A stretch of 12,060 nt of DNA from Candidatus Aminicenantota bacterium (GCA_020355945.1 CP070627.1:7329809-7341868); one strand, 5' to 3'. Positions 1-7,768 are shown, counted from the first letter of the stretch. Translations and numbers: made by a program. The notes: a model not told the origin generated them from the sequence alone.

Positions 1-6
1 CGATAA

Positions 7-1155
7 TTAAAGTGAATATTGAAGCCCCAGGAGATAAGCATAATCGGAAGCACCGCTAAATAACGGCTCCTTTTGTCGCTGGTTCTCAAAAAAACCCATA
101 CCAAAAACATGAAAATGAGAAGCCAATTGAAGCCTCAATTTGATAATCACCCGCTTGATCGGGTCATCATGATACGGATGCCCGATCTCTTTGGGATAAT
201 ATTCACCGTAGTTTATTTCCAGGAACCACCTGGAACTTTCATATTGAAGGTCAATATAACCCCCCACACCAGTAATAGGCGTCTTATGCTTGTAAAAAAT
301 ATCCCGGTAATAGTAACTGCGTCCCCAGAATACCTCATCAATGGAATACTCCCGGTGAAACCCGTATTGGTCATAAATAACTTCAGAGGAAATCCTGAAA
401 CCACCTGTTTTCAACATGAAATCAATACCCGCATGATTCTTGTACTGCTTCTGCCATTCGGAACCAATGCCGTCATGCGCTTTGGCAGAAACACCCAAAC
501 CCCAATTTTTGCCCTTCAACCCGATTCGTACAATACCGCATTTCATGGAATTGGTGTCCATGTTTTCACTGCCATTGACAATGGCAATATCAAAGGTGAA
601 TATCCCCGGGGTGTAAGTGAGGAAAAAACCGGTTTCAAAATTGAGAATAGCTTCATTGCGAATAAAAGGATGATCAACAAAGGAATTTAAAAGACGCAAA
701 GTGTAATTTCTTCCAAAAAGTGATTCATGCTTACCCAACCCAAAGGTAAAATTCCCACGGGTGACCCGGATATAAAGCTGCTTCACCTCAAAGGTTTCAA
801 TTTCAAAGTTCCGGAGGTATTTTTTCCTGGATTCATCGGCCAGGATATTTTTATCAAAGGGTTGATTGATAAAAAATTCAGTAACGACCTTTATATCGCC
901 CCATCTGAATTTTTTTTGAATATCAGCGGCTAAGATGGCTTCCACGCCAAAGGTGGTTTCCTGGCCGCTCCACTGGAGTCTCTGGTCGTTGAGTAAATAA
1001 GAGCGAAACACCGGGTAAAAACAGATGTCGGTGGTTTCATCCACTTTAATGAAGGCATCCGCATGGATGAGGAAAGACCTGCCCGGGAAAAAGGCCGCAA
1101 AAATACATACAAAAACAAACAAAACAAGCGTTGGTGTTTTTATTTTAGTCATCAT
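7..1155 (-). CDS. Putative outer-membrane beta-barrel (porin-like) protein
   Basis: A 382-residue protein starting MMTKIK. It opens with a signal peptide: a basic start, a hydrophobic stretch at about residues 8-22, then a likely cleavage before the DAFIKVDE region. The remainder is a series of amphipathic strands with alternating aromatic and polar residues, many Gly/Tyr/Phe, charged turns, and a C-terminal strand ending in LQYSL. This is the usual look of an outer-membrane barrel. I recognise no specific family or substrate, so porin is an inference. The frame is open for 81 further codons upstream. I exclude them because a consensus promoter ends 6 bases before this ATG and because the extension runs through an intergenic repeat (1276-1319) and a 21-base tandem repeat. 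Two ATGs lie side by side (1155 and 1152), and the first fits the predicted transcription start. It has its own promoter and is probably not part of the operon on its upstream side. Confidence 0.75.
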   Translation of the reverse strand: MMTKIKTPTLVLFVFVCIFAAFFPGRSFLIHADAFIKVDETTDICFYPVFRSYLLNDQRLQWSGQETTFGVEAILAADIQKKFRWGDIKVVTEFFINQPFDKNILADESRKKYLRNFEIETFEVKQLYIRVTRGNFTFGLGKHESLFGRNYTLRLLNSFVDHPFIRNEAILNFETGFFLTYTPGIFTFDIAIVNGSENMDTNSMKCGIVRIGLKGKNWGLGVSAKAHDGIGSEWQKQYKNHAGIDFMLKTGGFRISSEVIYDQYGFHREYSIDEVFWGRSYYYRDIFYKHKTPITGVGGYIDLQYESSRWFLEINYGEYYPKEIGHPYHDDPIKRVIIKLRLQLASHFHVFGMGFFENQRQKEPLFSGASDYAYLLGLQYSL

Positions 1156-1161
1156 AGCTGT

Positions 1162-1190
1162 ATTATAACCGCATTTAAAAATAAGTGCAA
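1162..1190 (-). promoter_or_regulatory. Sigma70-type promoter of the barrel gene, leaderless geometry
   Basis: On the minus strand there is TTGCAC (1190-1185), a 17-base spacer and TATAAT (1167-1162), followed by 6 bases and then ATG at 1155. With the -10 hexamer at -12 to -7, the predicted transcript starts at the A of the start codon. There is no room for a Shine-Dalgarno sequence. Confidence 0.75.
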
Positions 1191-1275
1191 ATCCTAAACT
1201 CAATTGAACTCTTACCTCTAATTCCAGGCATACACCCCCCGGCTCTTTGGGCAATGCTGTTGACTTAAGGATCAA

Positions 1276-1319
1276 TAAAAAGTTTTTGGGAGTCCAGAAG
1301 GGGCTGGCAGCCCCGACCC
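1276..1319. repeat. Hairpin-bearing dispersed intergenic repeat, copy A
   Basis: A TAAAAAGTTTTTG block is followed by AGTCC and then by a perfect small palindrome, GGGGCT-GGC-AGCCCC (1300-1314). The same order of blocks recurs at 7966-8012, with a few extra bases between the blocks. Two copies within 7 kb, both outside genes, suggest a REP-like or otherwise dispersed intergenic element. Confidence 0.7.
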
Positions 1320-1336
1320 TCATTTCCCTGTTCACC

Positions 1337-1397
1337 GCTAGAAATTTATTGGGAATCTCCTGGAATTTACCCGGGAGCACCAGGAATTTATCCAGCA
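1337..1397. repeat. Imperfect 21-base tandem repeat, three units
   Basis: The core AATTTA recurs at 1343, 1364 and 1385, exactly 21 bases apart, inside similar GGAATTTAYYC contexts. Because 21 is a multiple of three, the repeat keeps a reading frame open. On the minus strand it would read as heptads containing KF, but it lies upstream of the barrel-gene promoter and is probably not translated. Confidence 0.6.
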
Positions 1398-1482
1398 CAG
1401 CTTCTTAAAATTCAGGGGACTATTCCAGATGAATTCTAGAGGAATACGCTTAAATGGCAAAAGTTATCGATATGATTATCGT

Positions 1483-1509
1483 TGCGTTGAAATGTTTAAA
1501 TGTTTCCTT
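1483..1509 (+). repeat. 27-base dispersed repeat, copy 1
   Basis: This stretch matches the reverse complement of 7857-7883 at 26 of 27 positions. The shared core is TGCGTTGAAATGTTTAA. Its first part also occurs as the left arm of the inverted repeat at 7794-7810. No coding context is visible at any copy. Confidence 0.75.
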
Positions 1510-1624
1510 TGTCCCACTGACTATCTTTTTTTAACTGGCACTTGCCTGGCACCTATTTTCCCTTTAACCGTCCAGATATAAAATTTTAATTCCATCACTC
1601 TTTTGAGTGCTTCTTCCAGGATTT

Positions 1625-2272
1625 TCAATCTACAGTTATATTCCAACTCCTGTCGATATCTATAAATTTTTTAACATCATACTTTCTTATCATCTTACTT
1701 TTTAGAACTTTATGCTCTGCTAAACTCCTCATATAAGCCACCGGATAAAAAAGTATTGGTTCCGGCTGAAAAACCACTCTCAATTTAAACCAATCATAAA
1801 AATCGAAGGCATGGCGAATAAGAACGGTTATAAAGTCCTCTGAGAAAAAGAAAACAAATAAACTATCGAACTGGCTAAAAAAATCGCGAATGATATTCAG
1901 CCTTTCAAAGAACTCTTCCTCTTTTATTTTTAAAAGTTTCATACAGGAATCAATGTTGTAAATGAAAAAAATATTTCTCCGTGGTTCATGTTTTTCATGG
2001 ACTTGAATTATTTTTTCCTGCAATGATATGGGATTCAAGGGTGGGTCTGCCATATCGAGCATATAAATACGTTCTTTTAGGGAACTGCTTTTGAAAAAAT
2101 AAAGTATTTTGCTTTGCTCTGCCAACCTGGATTGGCATAGTATAAAGCCTCTCTGGGGGTAGGATAAAAAACGGTACAGCCGTCTGAAATTGTCACGATT
2201 GCTCTCTATTTTAAATAAATGTTGGATTTCTATTTTGGGGGATACATTGGTAATAATGGCTGTCTCTGTCAT
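1625..2272 (-). CDS. STAND-associated P-loop-less domain protein, function unknown
   Basis: A 215-residue soluble protein with no signal peptide. No Walker A motif is present. A hydrophobic strand, IFFIYNID (about residues 101-108), looks like a Walker B-type strand without its usual second acid. Residues 125-168, from LNIIRD to RVVF, resemble a block I recall from the N-terminal regions of many bacterial STAND/TPR proteins. In those the pattern is roughly a hydrophobic strand, Phe, several residues, Ala-x-Asp-Phe, Trp, then Val-Phe; here it reads HAFDFYDW. I infer a free-standing, catalytically inactive NTPase-like or partner-binding domain. It starts 6 bases after the ATPase stop codon with no Shine-Dalgarno sequence in range, so its translation probably depends on that of the ATPase. 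Together the two could form a split STAND-type switch. The family assignment is from memory and moderate at best; the gene itself is solid. Confidence 0.7.
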   Translation of the reverse strand: MTETAIITNVSPKIEIQHLFKIESNRDNFRRLYRFLSYPQRGFILCQSRLAEQSKILYFFKSSSLKERIYMLDMADPPLNPISLQEKIIQVHEKHEPRRNIFFIYNIDSCMKLLKIKEEEFFERLNIIRDFFSQFDSLFVFFFSEDFITVLIRHAFDFYDWFKLRVVFQPEPILFYPVAYMRSLAEHKVLKSKMIRKYDVKKFIDIDRSWNITVD

Positions 2273-2278
2273 TGTCGG

Positions 2279-3676
2279 TTAGTGTTTTATCCTTTTCCTG
2301 TGATTGGCAATAAAACTATCCAGCAGGGGGTGGGTATCGTAAAACCCTTCGCCGTTGTATTTCATTACTGACCGGGTCCTGAGTAGGTCCAGCAGAGCTA
2401 TATTTTGTTTGGGTTCTTTTTTATAACCGCCGTCGATCTCAAAAAGCACCTCAAGGTATTCCTCGAAGGATATTTTGATTTCGTCATTTCTTTCCTGGAT
2501 ACGCGCTGCAAAGGTATCTTTAAATTGAAGTATAGATTTATCCATCGTACTACTTTTTATAATGTTTTCGTCTTCATAAAAAACAGCATTCTCAATAATA
2601 TTGAACAATTCCCTGATAGAACCCCCGGAATACATGATGGCTTTTTTGTAGCACTCATTTTCAAACAAGGACAGGTCTAAGCGCCGGGAAAGAATCTCTG
2701 TTAAACAATCGATTCCCTCTTTAAAAGGATTTCCATTAATGTCTTTTATTTTGATCATGGGCAGGACCCTTGCTTCCCCGAATACATTCTGGATCAAGGA
2801 ATAATCCACATGATATATCAATTCCACGGGGACCGTCAACACCATTTTACATTTCAAATCGCGGAGAAAATGGGAATTATGAACATAAAAATTCCTGGCA
2901 CTCATGAAATTCATTTTTTCCAGGTCATCAATGATAATAAGTGCTTCTTTTCCTGTTTTTTTCTTTAAATAATCGAACAGGGCATTGCATTTGACAATCA
3001 AATCTCTTAAATTCCGTTCAGCCTCATAGGTAAATTCGGTACGCTGCGTCCCGGATAAGTTACGTTCGAATTTGGCATTGAAAAAGATTCCTTTTAAAAA
3101 TTGGAGTCCAAACCCTATGGATTTATCCTTGCGTATTTCTTTTTCTTTAATGATTTTTTTATCGTAGCACCAATCGATCAAATCTGAGATAATATGCTTA
3201 AGTTCAGTGCCGGGATCATCTTCGGCAAATAAGTTATTGGAATGTATATATTTTAAAACATCTTCTGCGATTTCGAATAACAAGGCTTCGGCAGATAGTT
3301 CATCGATTCTAAGTCGGCTGATTGCCGAGAAAATGATCACATCGAAAACATTTTGCAGCCTGGAAAACAAGCGAATGAGCTCAGTGGTTTTCCCGGAACC
3401 GGCAAAACCTGAAAAAAGAAGCTTAATGTAGGGAATAAGGAGGGTTTTTAATTTTTTTTCCAATACAGCAATGGTGTTGACATCTCTAACTTTATGGGTA
3501 TCCACATAAAAGTCTTTAAAGCGGGTGCCGGTTAAATGATCAAGTCCTAACACAGTTGGTATTGTTTCGAGAGAGGTGGCTTTTTTAATTTCCAACTGGA
3601 AATAGCTTTCGGTTAGTTTGTATCCATCCTGGATAAGACGGACAAATGTTTTTTCCATTTTGTTTTGCTTTGTCAT
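2279..3676 (-). CDS. AAA+ (ORC/Cdc6/STAND-like) P-loop ATPase
   Basis: A 465-residue ATPase with a textbook Walker A, GFAGSGKTT (residues 90-98), and Walker B, ALIIIDDLEKM (245-255). A sensor-1-like strand MVLTVPVELIY follows at 278-288. A sensor-2-like GGSIRELFNI is at 351-360, its Arg at 355. The C-terminus (about 425-455) is winged-helix-like, with the wing ending YNGEGFYDTHPLL. This layout is that of ORC/Cdc6-like and STAND-like AAA+ proteins that couple ATP-driven conformational change to partner binding. There is no membrane segment and no fused effector domain, so the output must come from a partner. Candidates are the co-transcribed 215-residue protein or the upstream CHAT protease. 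A perfect promoter lies in the 61-base gap after the CHAT gene, with the start codon at the predicted +1, so the start is well supported. Its biological role is not known to me. Confidence 0.85.
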   Translation of the reverse strand: MTKQNKMEKTFVRLIQDGYKLTESYFQLEIKKATSLETIPTVLGLDHLTGTRFKDFYVDTHKVRDVNTIAVLEKKLKTLLIPYIKLLFSGFAGSGKTTELIRLFSRLQNVFDVIIFSAISRLRIDELSAEALLFEIAEDVLKYIHSNNLFAEDDPGTELKHIISDLIDWCYDKKIIKEKEIRKDKSIGFGLQFLKGIFFNAKFERNLSGTQRTEFTYEAERNLRDLIVKCNALFDYLKKKTGKEALIIIDDLEKMNFMSARNFYVHNSHFLRDLKCKMVLTVPVELIYHVDYSLIQNVFGEARVLPMIKIKDINGNPFKEGIDCLTEILSRRLDLSLFENECYKKAIMYSGGSIRELFNIIENAVFYEDENIIKSSTMDKSILQFKDTFAARIQERNDEIKISFEEYLEVLFEIDGGYKKEPKQNIALLDLLRTRSVMKYNGEGFYDTHPLLDSFIANHRKRIKH

Positions 3677-3682
3677 AACGAT

Positions 3683-3711
3683 ATTATAGGATAAAAAGCC
3701 CCCCCTGTCAA
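3683..3711 (-). promoter_or_regulatory. Perfect consensus promoter of the AAA+ gene with G7 tract in the spacer
   Basis: The minus strand reads TTGACA (3711-3706), a 17-base spacer, then TATAAT (3688-3683). Six bases later comes ATG at 3676, which would be the +1 position. The spacer consists of seven G, one C, five T and four further bases. Both hexamers are perfect consensus, so this gene can be transcribed independently of the CHAT gene. Confidence 0.85.
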
Positions 3712-3737
3712 TTTTTCGATATAGTGTGAATTTTCCA

Positions 3738-6700
3738 TCAAGCTGCGGTGCTCGAAGCAGGGGCGGTTTTCTCAGCGTTTCGGATCATCTCATCGATCAC
3801 CCCAACATCCGGGAACCCGGCGGCTTTACCAATGGTTGAACTTTGTTTGAGCATCTCAAGGCTTTCGCTTTTCTTACCGACTTGATAGAGATAATATCCC
3901 AAATTTGCTCCTACCTGGTATATAGTATAAGCATCATTAATCTCCAAAGCCAATCGATATGCTTCCATCTCATATTTAAGATATTTTTCCGTATCTTTGT
4001 TTTCTAAGGAGATAGCTGCCATATTATGAAGGGTAGTGGCCATTCCGCTTTTATCTCCAATCTCCCGGGTTATTTTTAAGCTTTGCTCCAGGTACTTAAG
4101 GGCGGTTTCATAATCGCCGCGAGCTGCGTATATCTGGCTGATATTATTCAGAGTGGTACCTTCCCCAGCTTTATCCCCGATCTCATGGCTTATTTTCAAG
4201 CTTTGCTCCAGGTATATTAGGGCAGTCTCATAATCGCCGCGGGCCTTAAATACCTGGCTGATATTATTTAACGTAATGCCTTCATTGAATTTGTCTCCAA
4301 TCTCCTGGCTTATTTTTAAGCTTTGCTCCAGGTACCTGAGGGCGGTTTCATAATCGCCGCGGGAGTCGTATATTTGGCTCATATTATTCAGTGTGGTGCT
4401 CTCTCCTGTTTTATCTCCAATTTCCTGGCTTATTTTCAAGCTTTGTTCCAGGAACTTAAGGGCAGTTTCATAATCACCACGGGCATAAGCCGCAGCCGCA
4501 ATATTATTCAGGGTCGTCCCCTCTCCGGCTTTATCTCCAATCTCCTGGCTTATTTTCAAGCTTTGTTCCAGGTACTTGAGGGCAGTCTCATAATCACCGC
4601 GGGCGTCGTATACCTGGCTGATATTATTCAGGGTCGTCCCCTCTCCGGCTTTATCTCCAATCTCCTGGCTTATTTTCAAGCTTTGTTCCAGGTACTTGAG
4701 AGCAGTCTCATAATCGCCGCGAGCAGTATATACCTGGCTGATATTATTCAGGGTAGTTCCTTCCCCTGGTTTATCCCCATTTTCCTTGTAACCAACCCGG
4801 GCTCTTTTATACATTTCCAGGCCACGATCATAATCTCCATACAAATAGTAAATCATCCCCATACGATTCAAAATCGAACTTCTTGTTCTCTTCCCCAGTA
4901 ATTCATAGACACGCCGGGCATAAAAAAGTGCATTATGATACATCGAATAATCATAATAAACCCTGGAAAGCCTGTCTCCAATCTCTTCTATTCTTTCTTT
5001 GTCCCCGGCCTGATCAAAATGATAAAATGCCTCTGCCAATGAAGTTAAACCTCTATCAATATTGTAAAACCTGTGATAATAATAAATGCCAGCCTTTTCA
5101 TGTGAAAAGTGAGCCTGTTTTTCCTGTTTTCGATAGTCTGTCAGCAGGTCTTTCACAATGGGAGTAACATAAAAATAAAACGCTTTTAGTTCCCGGTTCA
5201 ACGAAATCTCAATCAAGGTCAACCGGTGCAAATGATCCAATACGGGGCTCATGTCTACAGGCTCCTGCTGTTTTTGCCAGCCCATTTGCAGTTCCAGCGC
5301 CAATGGCTGTACCGGCACCCGGAAATTAGAAAGCAGGTCCAGGATTTGTTGTTGGTCCGACTGTAAAAGTGCCATCAACCGGGAAAATAATAAAGATTGC
5401 CCAATTTTTTGTTTGACTTCTGCCACCGCTTCCCGCGTATCCTGCTGGAACGCTTCTAGGGAATCCAGGGCATTTTTTATTTTCCCGGGGTTTTCCCTGA
5501 GCAATTGGTTAAAAAATTCCAATGCCCGGTAATTGCCGCCAAAAGTTTGATGCAGCAGCTTAACGATTTGCATAAAGGTTAAAACCGGTGGGCGCGGCAC
5601 CCCTTGATTCCTCTGCCCGGCAGCAGCTTCCTGCAAATAGGTATTAATATTCCCCACATCAAGATAAAGGCATTTTTTCAAAAAATCGTTCAATCCCACC
5701 TGGTTCAGGTCAAAACGTTGAAGGTTCCCGAAGTCCGGTACCGGGTACCGACAGATCAATATCACATGGAATTGCCCACTATTGCATAAATAACCAATAA
5801 TTGCCTTGATATCGTTGAATTCCTCTGCCAATTCTTTGCCGGGAGCGGACTGGAAACTGTCCAGGCTGTCAAAAACAAATACCGGTTGATAATTGCAGGT
5901 CCGGGCAATGGTAAATACCAGGAATATAAACCTGTCCATGGCTTTTTCAAATTGAATGCTCTCGATGACCACCTGAATATATCCCTGCTGCCTTAAAAAA
6001 TTTTGTAGCACTTCCAGTATTTCTTTAATGGATTTGATTTTTTCATTAAAGACAAAGGGAATGGTTTTGGGGTTGGCAGCAATCAAGCGCTGCACCAGGT
6101 GTTCAGCCATGGCAGTTTTTCCCACACCACCCTGGCCTTTTAACAATACCGGCTTTTTTTCAAAAAGCGAGCGCAGGATCCCGGCTTTTTCTTCTCGCCG
6201 GCCGATAAACATGTATTCTCTCTCGTGTTTCAGCAGCAGCAGGTCCTTTTCAAAAATATACCGGTTAGAAGAGATATCCAGTTTTTCCGGTTGTTGGTCC
6301 CAGTCCAGCACCTGGTGTACCTGCCGCGAGAGGTAAAGGTTGGGGATGGTCCACTGCAAAGGAACCGGTGGACTGATCCCGGCTTGAACCATATCCTCAT
6401 ATTCCTGCTGCTCCAGGTAAGCCAGGGCTTCATGAAACGCAGTAAAAATCATTTTCCTGCCGGCTATATTCCGGTAAAAACGGGAGGCAAACAAAGCCGC
6501 ATATTTATCCGATATGTGCATCCCCATCGCAACTACAACCGGTACTCCCATACGCAGCAATTGGTTAGAGACGCCTCCATAACCTTTTTCCATACTCCCT
6601 TTCGCTGTCTGGCAGGAAGAAAGTACCACCATGGGCACCTGGTAATAAGGATTAGAATGAACAGTTTCGGCAAAATCGCGGTCTGTGACTTTTTGGGATT

Positions 6701-7358
6701 TAAGAGTCAACGGGTCTTCTAACAGCAGGTACCCGGTCTTATCTGCTTCGTTGAATAACGAATGACCTGAGAAATGCAAAATATGATACTTGTTAGCCAT
6801 GAGTTTTCGCTCCAGGGTATCTAAGGAGCCATCCTCCGTGAAATCTATCTGCACCTGCCCGGTTTGCATTAGCGGTTCAAATGCTTTTAATATCTCAAAT
6901 TCTTCCTCTTCGTACGAGAGGTATTGTCCCCACGGGCTGTCTTCCGGCGAGGAAATCATGATTAAAATCTTCAACGGTGGCGCTGCTGCCTGCAAGTCCC
7001 TGTCCGACGGTTTAAAATAGCCGGGAATGGTTTTGGTCAGGTAGAGCTGCGCAATCTGTCCTAACGGCTTTCCGGAAATGTCATCCACTGCCATAGACCA
7101 GGGAAGATTCAAAATTTCATTGTCAGGATGCTGCAAATGAACACAATAAAATTCGCCGGAATCGTTGATTCCCTGCAAAACTTCCTGCCATTGCCGGGAG
7201 TGATTCACTATTTTGGTTAAATCATCAGCTAATTCCTTCATCATGGTTAACCGCAGGGGTAATCCACTTTCCAGGTACTGCAACACCTTCCGGAAATGCT
7301 TCTTTAAACGCTCCATTTTCTTAGTGGTTAATTGCAAGGATATGGTTTTATATAACAC
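3738..7358 (-). CDS. CHAT protease - STAND NTPase - TPR fusion protein
   Basis: A 1206-residue multidomain protein. Residues about 75-345 form a CHAT domain (caspase/separase-type Cys protease fold): NLPWSM near 85, the strand ILIMISSP, the catalytic His in HFSGHS (H199) and the catalytic Cys in LSSCQTA (C249). Both dyad residues are intact. A STAND/NB-ARC-like NTPase follows, with Walker A GQGGVGKT (408-415), Walker B VFVFDSLD (493-500), a strand ending LICRYPVP (534-541) and a probable winged-helix region at about 670-740. From about 780 to 1180 are tetratricopeptide repeats. Seven consecutive GDY-starting units are 40 residues long, six of them nearly identical. The frame is open 17 codons further upstream, but GGAGG placed 5 bases before the GTG at 7358 decides the start. 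Such proteins are known as sensor-switch-protease components in bacterial conflict and signalling systems; the trigger and substrate here are unknown. It is probably co-transcribed with the small zinc protein 29 bases upstream. Confidence 0.9.
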   Translation of the reverse strand: MLYKTISLQLTTKKMERLKKHFRKVLQYLESGLPLRLTMMKELADDLTKIVNHSRQWQEVLQGINDSGEFYCVHLQHPDNEILNLPWSMAVDDISGKPLGQIAQLYLTKTIPGYFKPSDRDLQAAAPPLKILIMISSPEDSPWGQYLSYEEEEFEILKAFEPLMQTGQVQIDFTEDGSLDTLERKLMANKYHILHFSGHSLFNEADKTGYLLLEDPLTLKSQKVTDRDFAETVHSNPYYQVPMVVLSSCQTAKGSMEKGYGGVSNQLLRMGVPVVVAMGMHISDKYAALFASRFYRNIAGRKMIFTAFHEALAYLEQQEYEDMVQAGISPPVPLQWTIPNLYLSRQVHQVLDWDQQPEKLDISSNRYIFEKDLLLLKHEREYMFIGRREEKAGILRSLFEKKPVLLKGQGGVGKTAMAEHLVQRLIAANPKTIPFVFNEKIKSIKEILEVLQNFLRQQGYIQVVIESIQFEKAMDRFIFLVFTIARTCNYQPVFVFDSLDSFQSAPGKELAEEFNDIKAIIGYLCNSGQFHVILICRYPVPDFGNLQRFDLNQVGLNDFLKKCLYLDVGNINTYLQEAAAGQRNQGVPRPPVLTFMQIVKLLHQTFGGNYRALEFFNQLLRENPGKIKNALDSLEAFQQDTREAVAEVKQKIGQSLLFSRLMALLQSDQQQILDLLSNFRVPVQPLALELQMGWQKQQEPVDMSPVLDHLHRLTLIEISLNRELKAFYFYVTPIVKDLLTDYRKQEKQAHFSHEKAGIYYYHRFYNIDRGLTSLAEAFYHFDQAGDKERIEEIGDRLSRVYYDYSMYHNALFYARRVYELLGKRTRSSILNRMGMIYYLYGDYDRGLEMYKRARVGYKENGDKPGEGTTLNNISQVYTARGDYETALKYLEQSLKISQEIGDKAGEGTTLNNISQVYDARGDYETALKYLEQSLKISQEIGDKAGEGTTLNNIAAAAYARGDYETALKFLEQSLKISQEIGDKTGESTTLNNMSQIYDSRGDYETALRYLEQSLKISQEIGDKFNEGITLNNISQVFKARGDYETALIYLEQSLKISHEIGDKAGEGTTLNNISQIYAARGDYETALKYLEQSLKITREIGDKSGMATTLHNMAAISLENKDTEKYLKYEMEAYRLALEINDAYTIYQVGANLGYYLYQVGKKSESLEMLKQSSTIGKAAGFPDVGVIDEMIRNAEKTAPASSTAA
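4081..4800 (-). repeat. 120-base coding tandem repeat (TPR array), six units
   Basis: On the plus strand the landmark TAATCGCCGCG or a close variant recurs every 120 bases (near 4111, 4231, 4351, 4471, 4591, 4711). Each unit encodes one 40-residue TPR. Bases 4501-4560 and 4621-4680 are identical over 60 of 60 positions and similarity continues beyond, indicating recent duplication or gene conversion. Variation concentrates in the two or three residues just before RGDY. Confidence 0.95.
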
Positions 7359-7363
7359 TCTTG

Positions 7364-7368
7364 CCTCC
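7364..7368 (-). promoter_or_regulatory. Shine-Dalgarno site deciding the CHAT start
   Basis: GGAGG on the minus strand lies 5 bases before the GTG at 7358. The alternative GTG at 7409 would overlap the upstream gene by 22 bases and has no comparable site, so 7358 is preferred. Confidence 0.7.
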
Positions 7369-7387
7369 GGAAGCCCGAAGGATCTTC

Positions 7388-7660
7388 TTAGGCCGCGGGT
7401 GCCGGCCACTTCTTCTCTTTTAATCCCAGTTTGCGGTCTTGCTCTTCAAACCGTTTTATGAGTTCTTCATTCAATGGAACTTTCTCTTTGACCGTTACCT
7501 CTACCATTTGGTTGCAATAGGGGCAGTAAGCTTCCAGGTTGTTTTCTTTTTCCGGACGTTTCTGGCCGGGTTCCAATTCAAGCACCTTCTCAAAAATATG
7601 TTTTGCTTTATTCCGGCACTGGACATTAAAAAGAACTTTGTTTTTAAGAAGAGATTTCAT
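7388..7660 (-). CDS. Small CPYC zinc-ribbon-like protein upstream of CHAT
   Basis: A 90-residue protein starting MKSLLKNK, preceded by TGGAGGG just before the ATG at 7660. A GTG at 7681 could add seven residues but lacks a good ribosome site. The centre carries CPYC (C46-C49) in the sequence AYCPYCNQMVEV, typical of a zinc-ribbon knuckle. A further Cys at 15 and a His at 21 could complete a four-ligand zinc site. The second half is charged and probably helical (residues 62-85), ending in a Pro/Ala tail. There are no membrane segments. It ends 29 bases before the CHAT-STAND-TPR gene and presumably shares its transcript. It could be a partner, adaptor or substrate of that protease, but nothing in the sequence proves this. 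I do not recognise a named family. Confidence 0.75.
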   Translation of the reverse strand: MKSLLKNKVLFNVQCRNKAKHIFEKVLELEPGQKRPEKENNLEAYCPYCNQMVEVTVKEKVPLNEELIKRFEEQDRKLGLKEKKWPAPAA

Positions 7661-7691
7661 AAACCCTCCAGCTATTGACACTTGAAATGAC

Positions 7692-7724
7692 TGTCAAATT
7701 TTTTCACTATTTTGCTCCATTATA
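7692..7724 (-). promoter_or_regulatory. Possible promoter elements of the zinc protein-CHAT operon
   Basis: Two partial candidates lie upstream of 7660. One is TATAAT at 7724-7719, without a clear -35 at normal spacing. The other is TTGACA at 7697-7692, with only a poor -10 (TAGCTG) 17 bases downstream. Neither is a full match, so the start point is uncertain. Unlike the leaderless genes in this window, this operon would have a leader with a ribosome site. Confidence 0.35.
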
Positions 7725-7768
7725 TTATTGTACAGAAAAAAAGAGCCAATGTAAATAAAAAAAATTCT

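Larger units (their letters stand above)
1191..1624. other. Intergenic stretch with dispersed and tandem repeats
   Basis: I see no convincing gene in this stretch. It holds one copy of a hairpin-bearing element (1276-1319), a 21-base imperfect tandem repeat (1337-1397) and one copy of a 27-base dispersed repeat (1483-1509). It also has a small inverted repeat, CACTC-TTTT-GAGTG, at 1596-1609. That hairpin lies just past the stop codon of the minus-strand gene ending at 1625 and could assist termination. It has only five stem pairs and no following T run, so I do not call a terminator. Confidence 0.6.

Noticed and set aside
73..690. A 205-codon open frame on the plus strand
   Set aside because: It is antisense to the barrel gene, has no promoter or ribosome site, and its translation lacks domain-like character, whereas the minus strand has a signal peptide and strand pattern.
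1596..1609. Hairpin CACTC-TTTT-GAGTG after the 215-residue gene as a terminator
   Set aside because: Only five stem pairs with no T run on either strand; insufficient for an intrinsic terminator call.
4323..4901. A 192-codon repetitive open frame on the plus strand
   Set aside because: It is the antisense shadow of the 120-base TPR repeat; its apparent internal repetition is inherited from the sense gene.
7359..7409. Earlier GTG start of the CHAT gene at 7409
   Set aside because: It would overlap the upstream gene and lacks a ribosome site, while the GTG at 7358 has GGAGG at good spacing.
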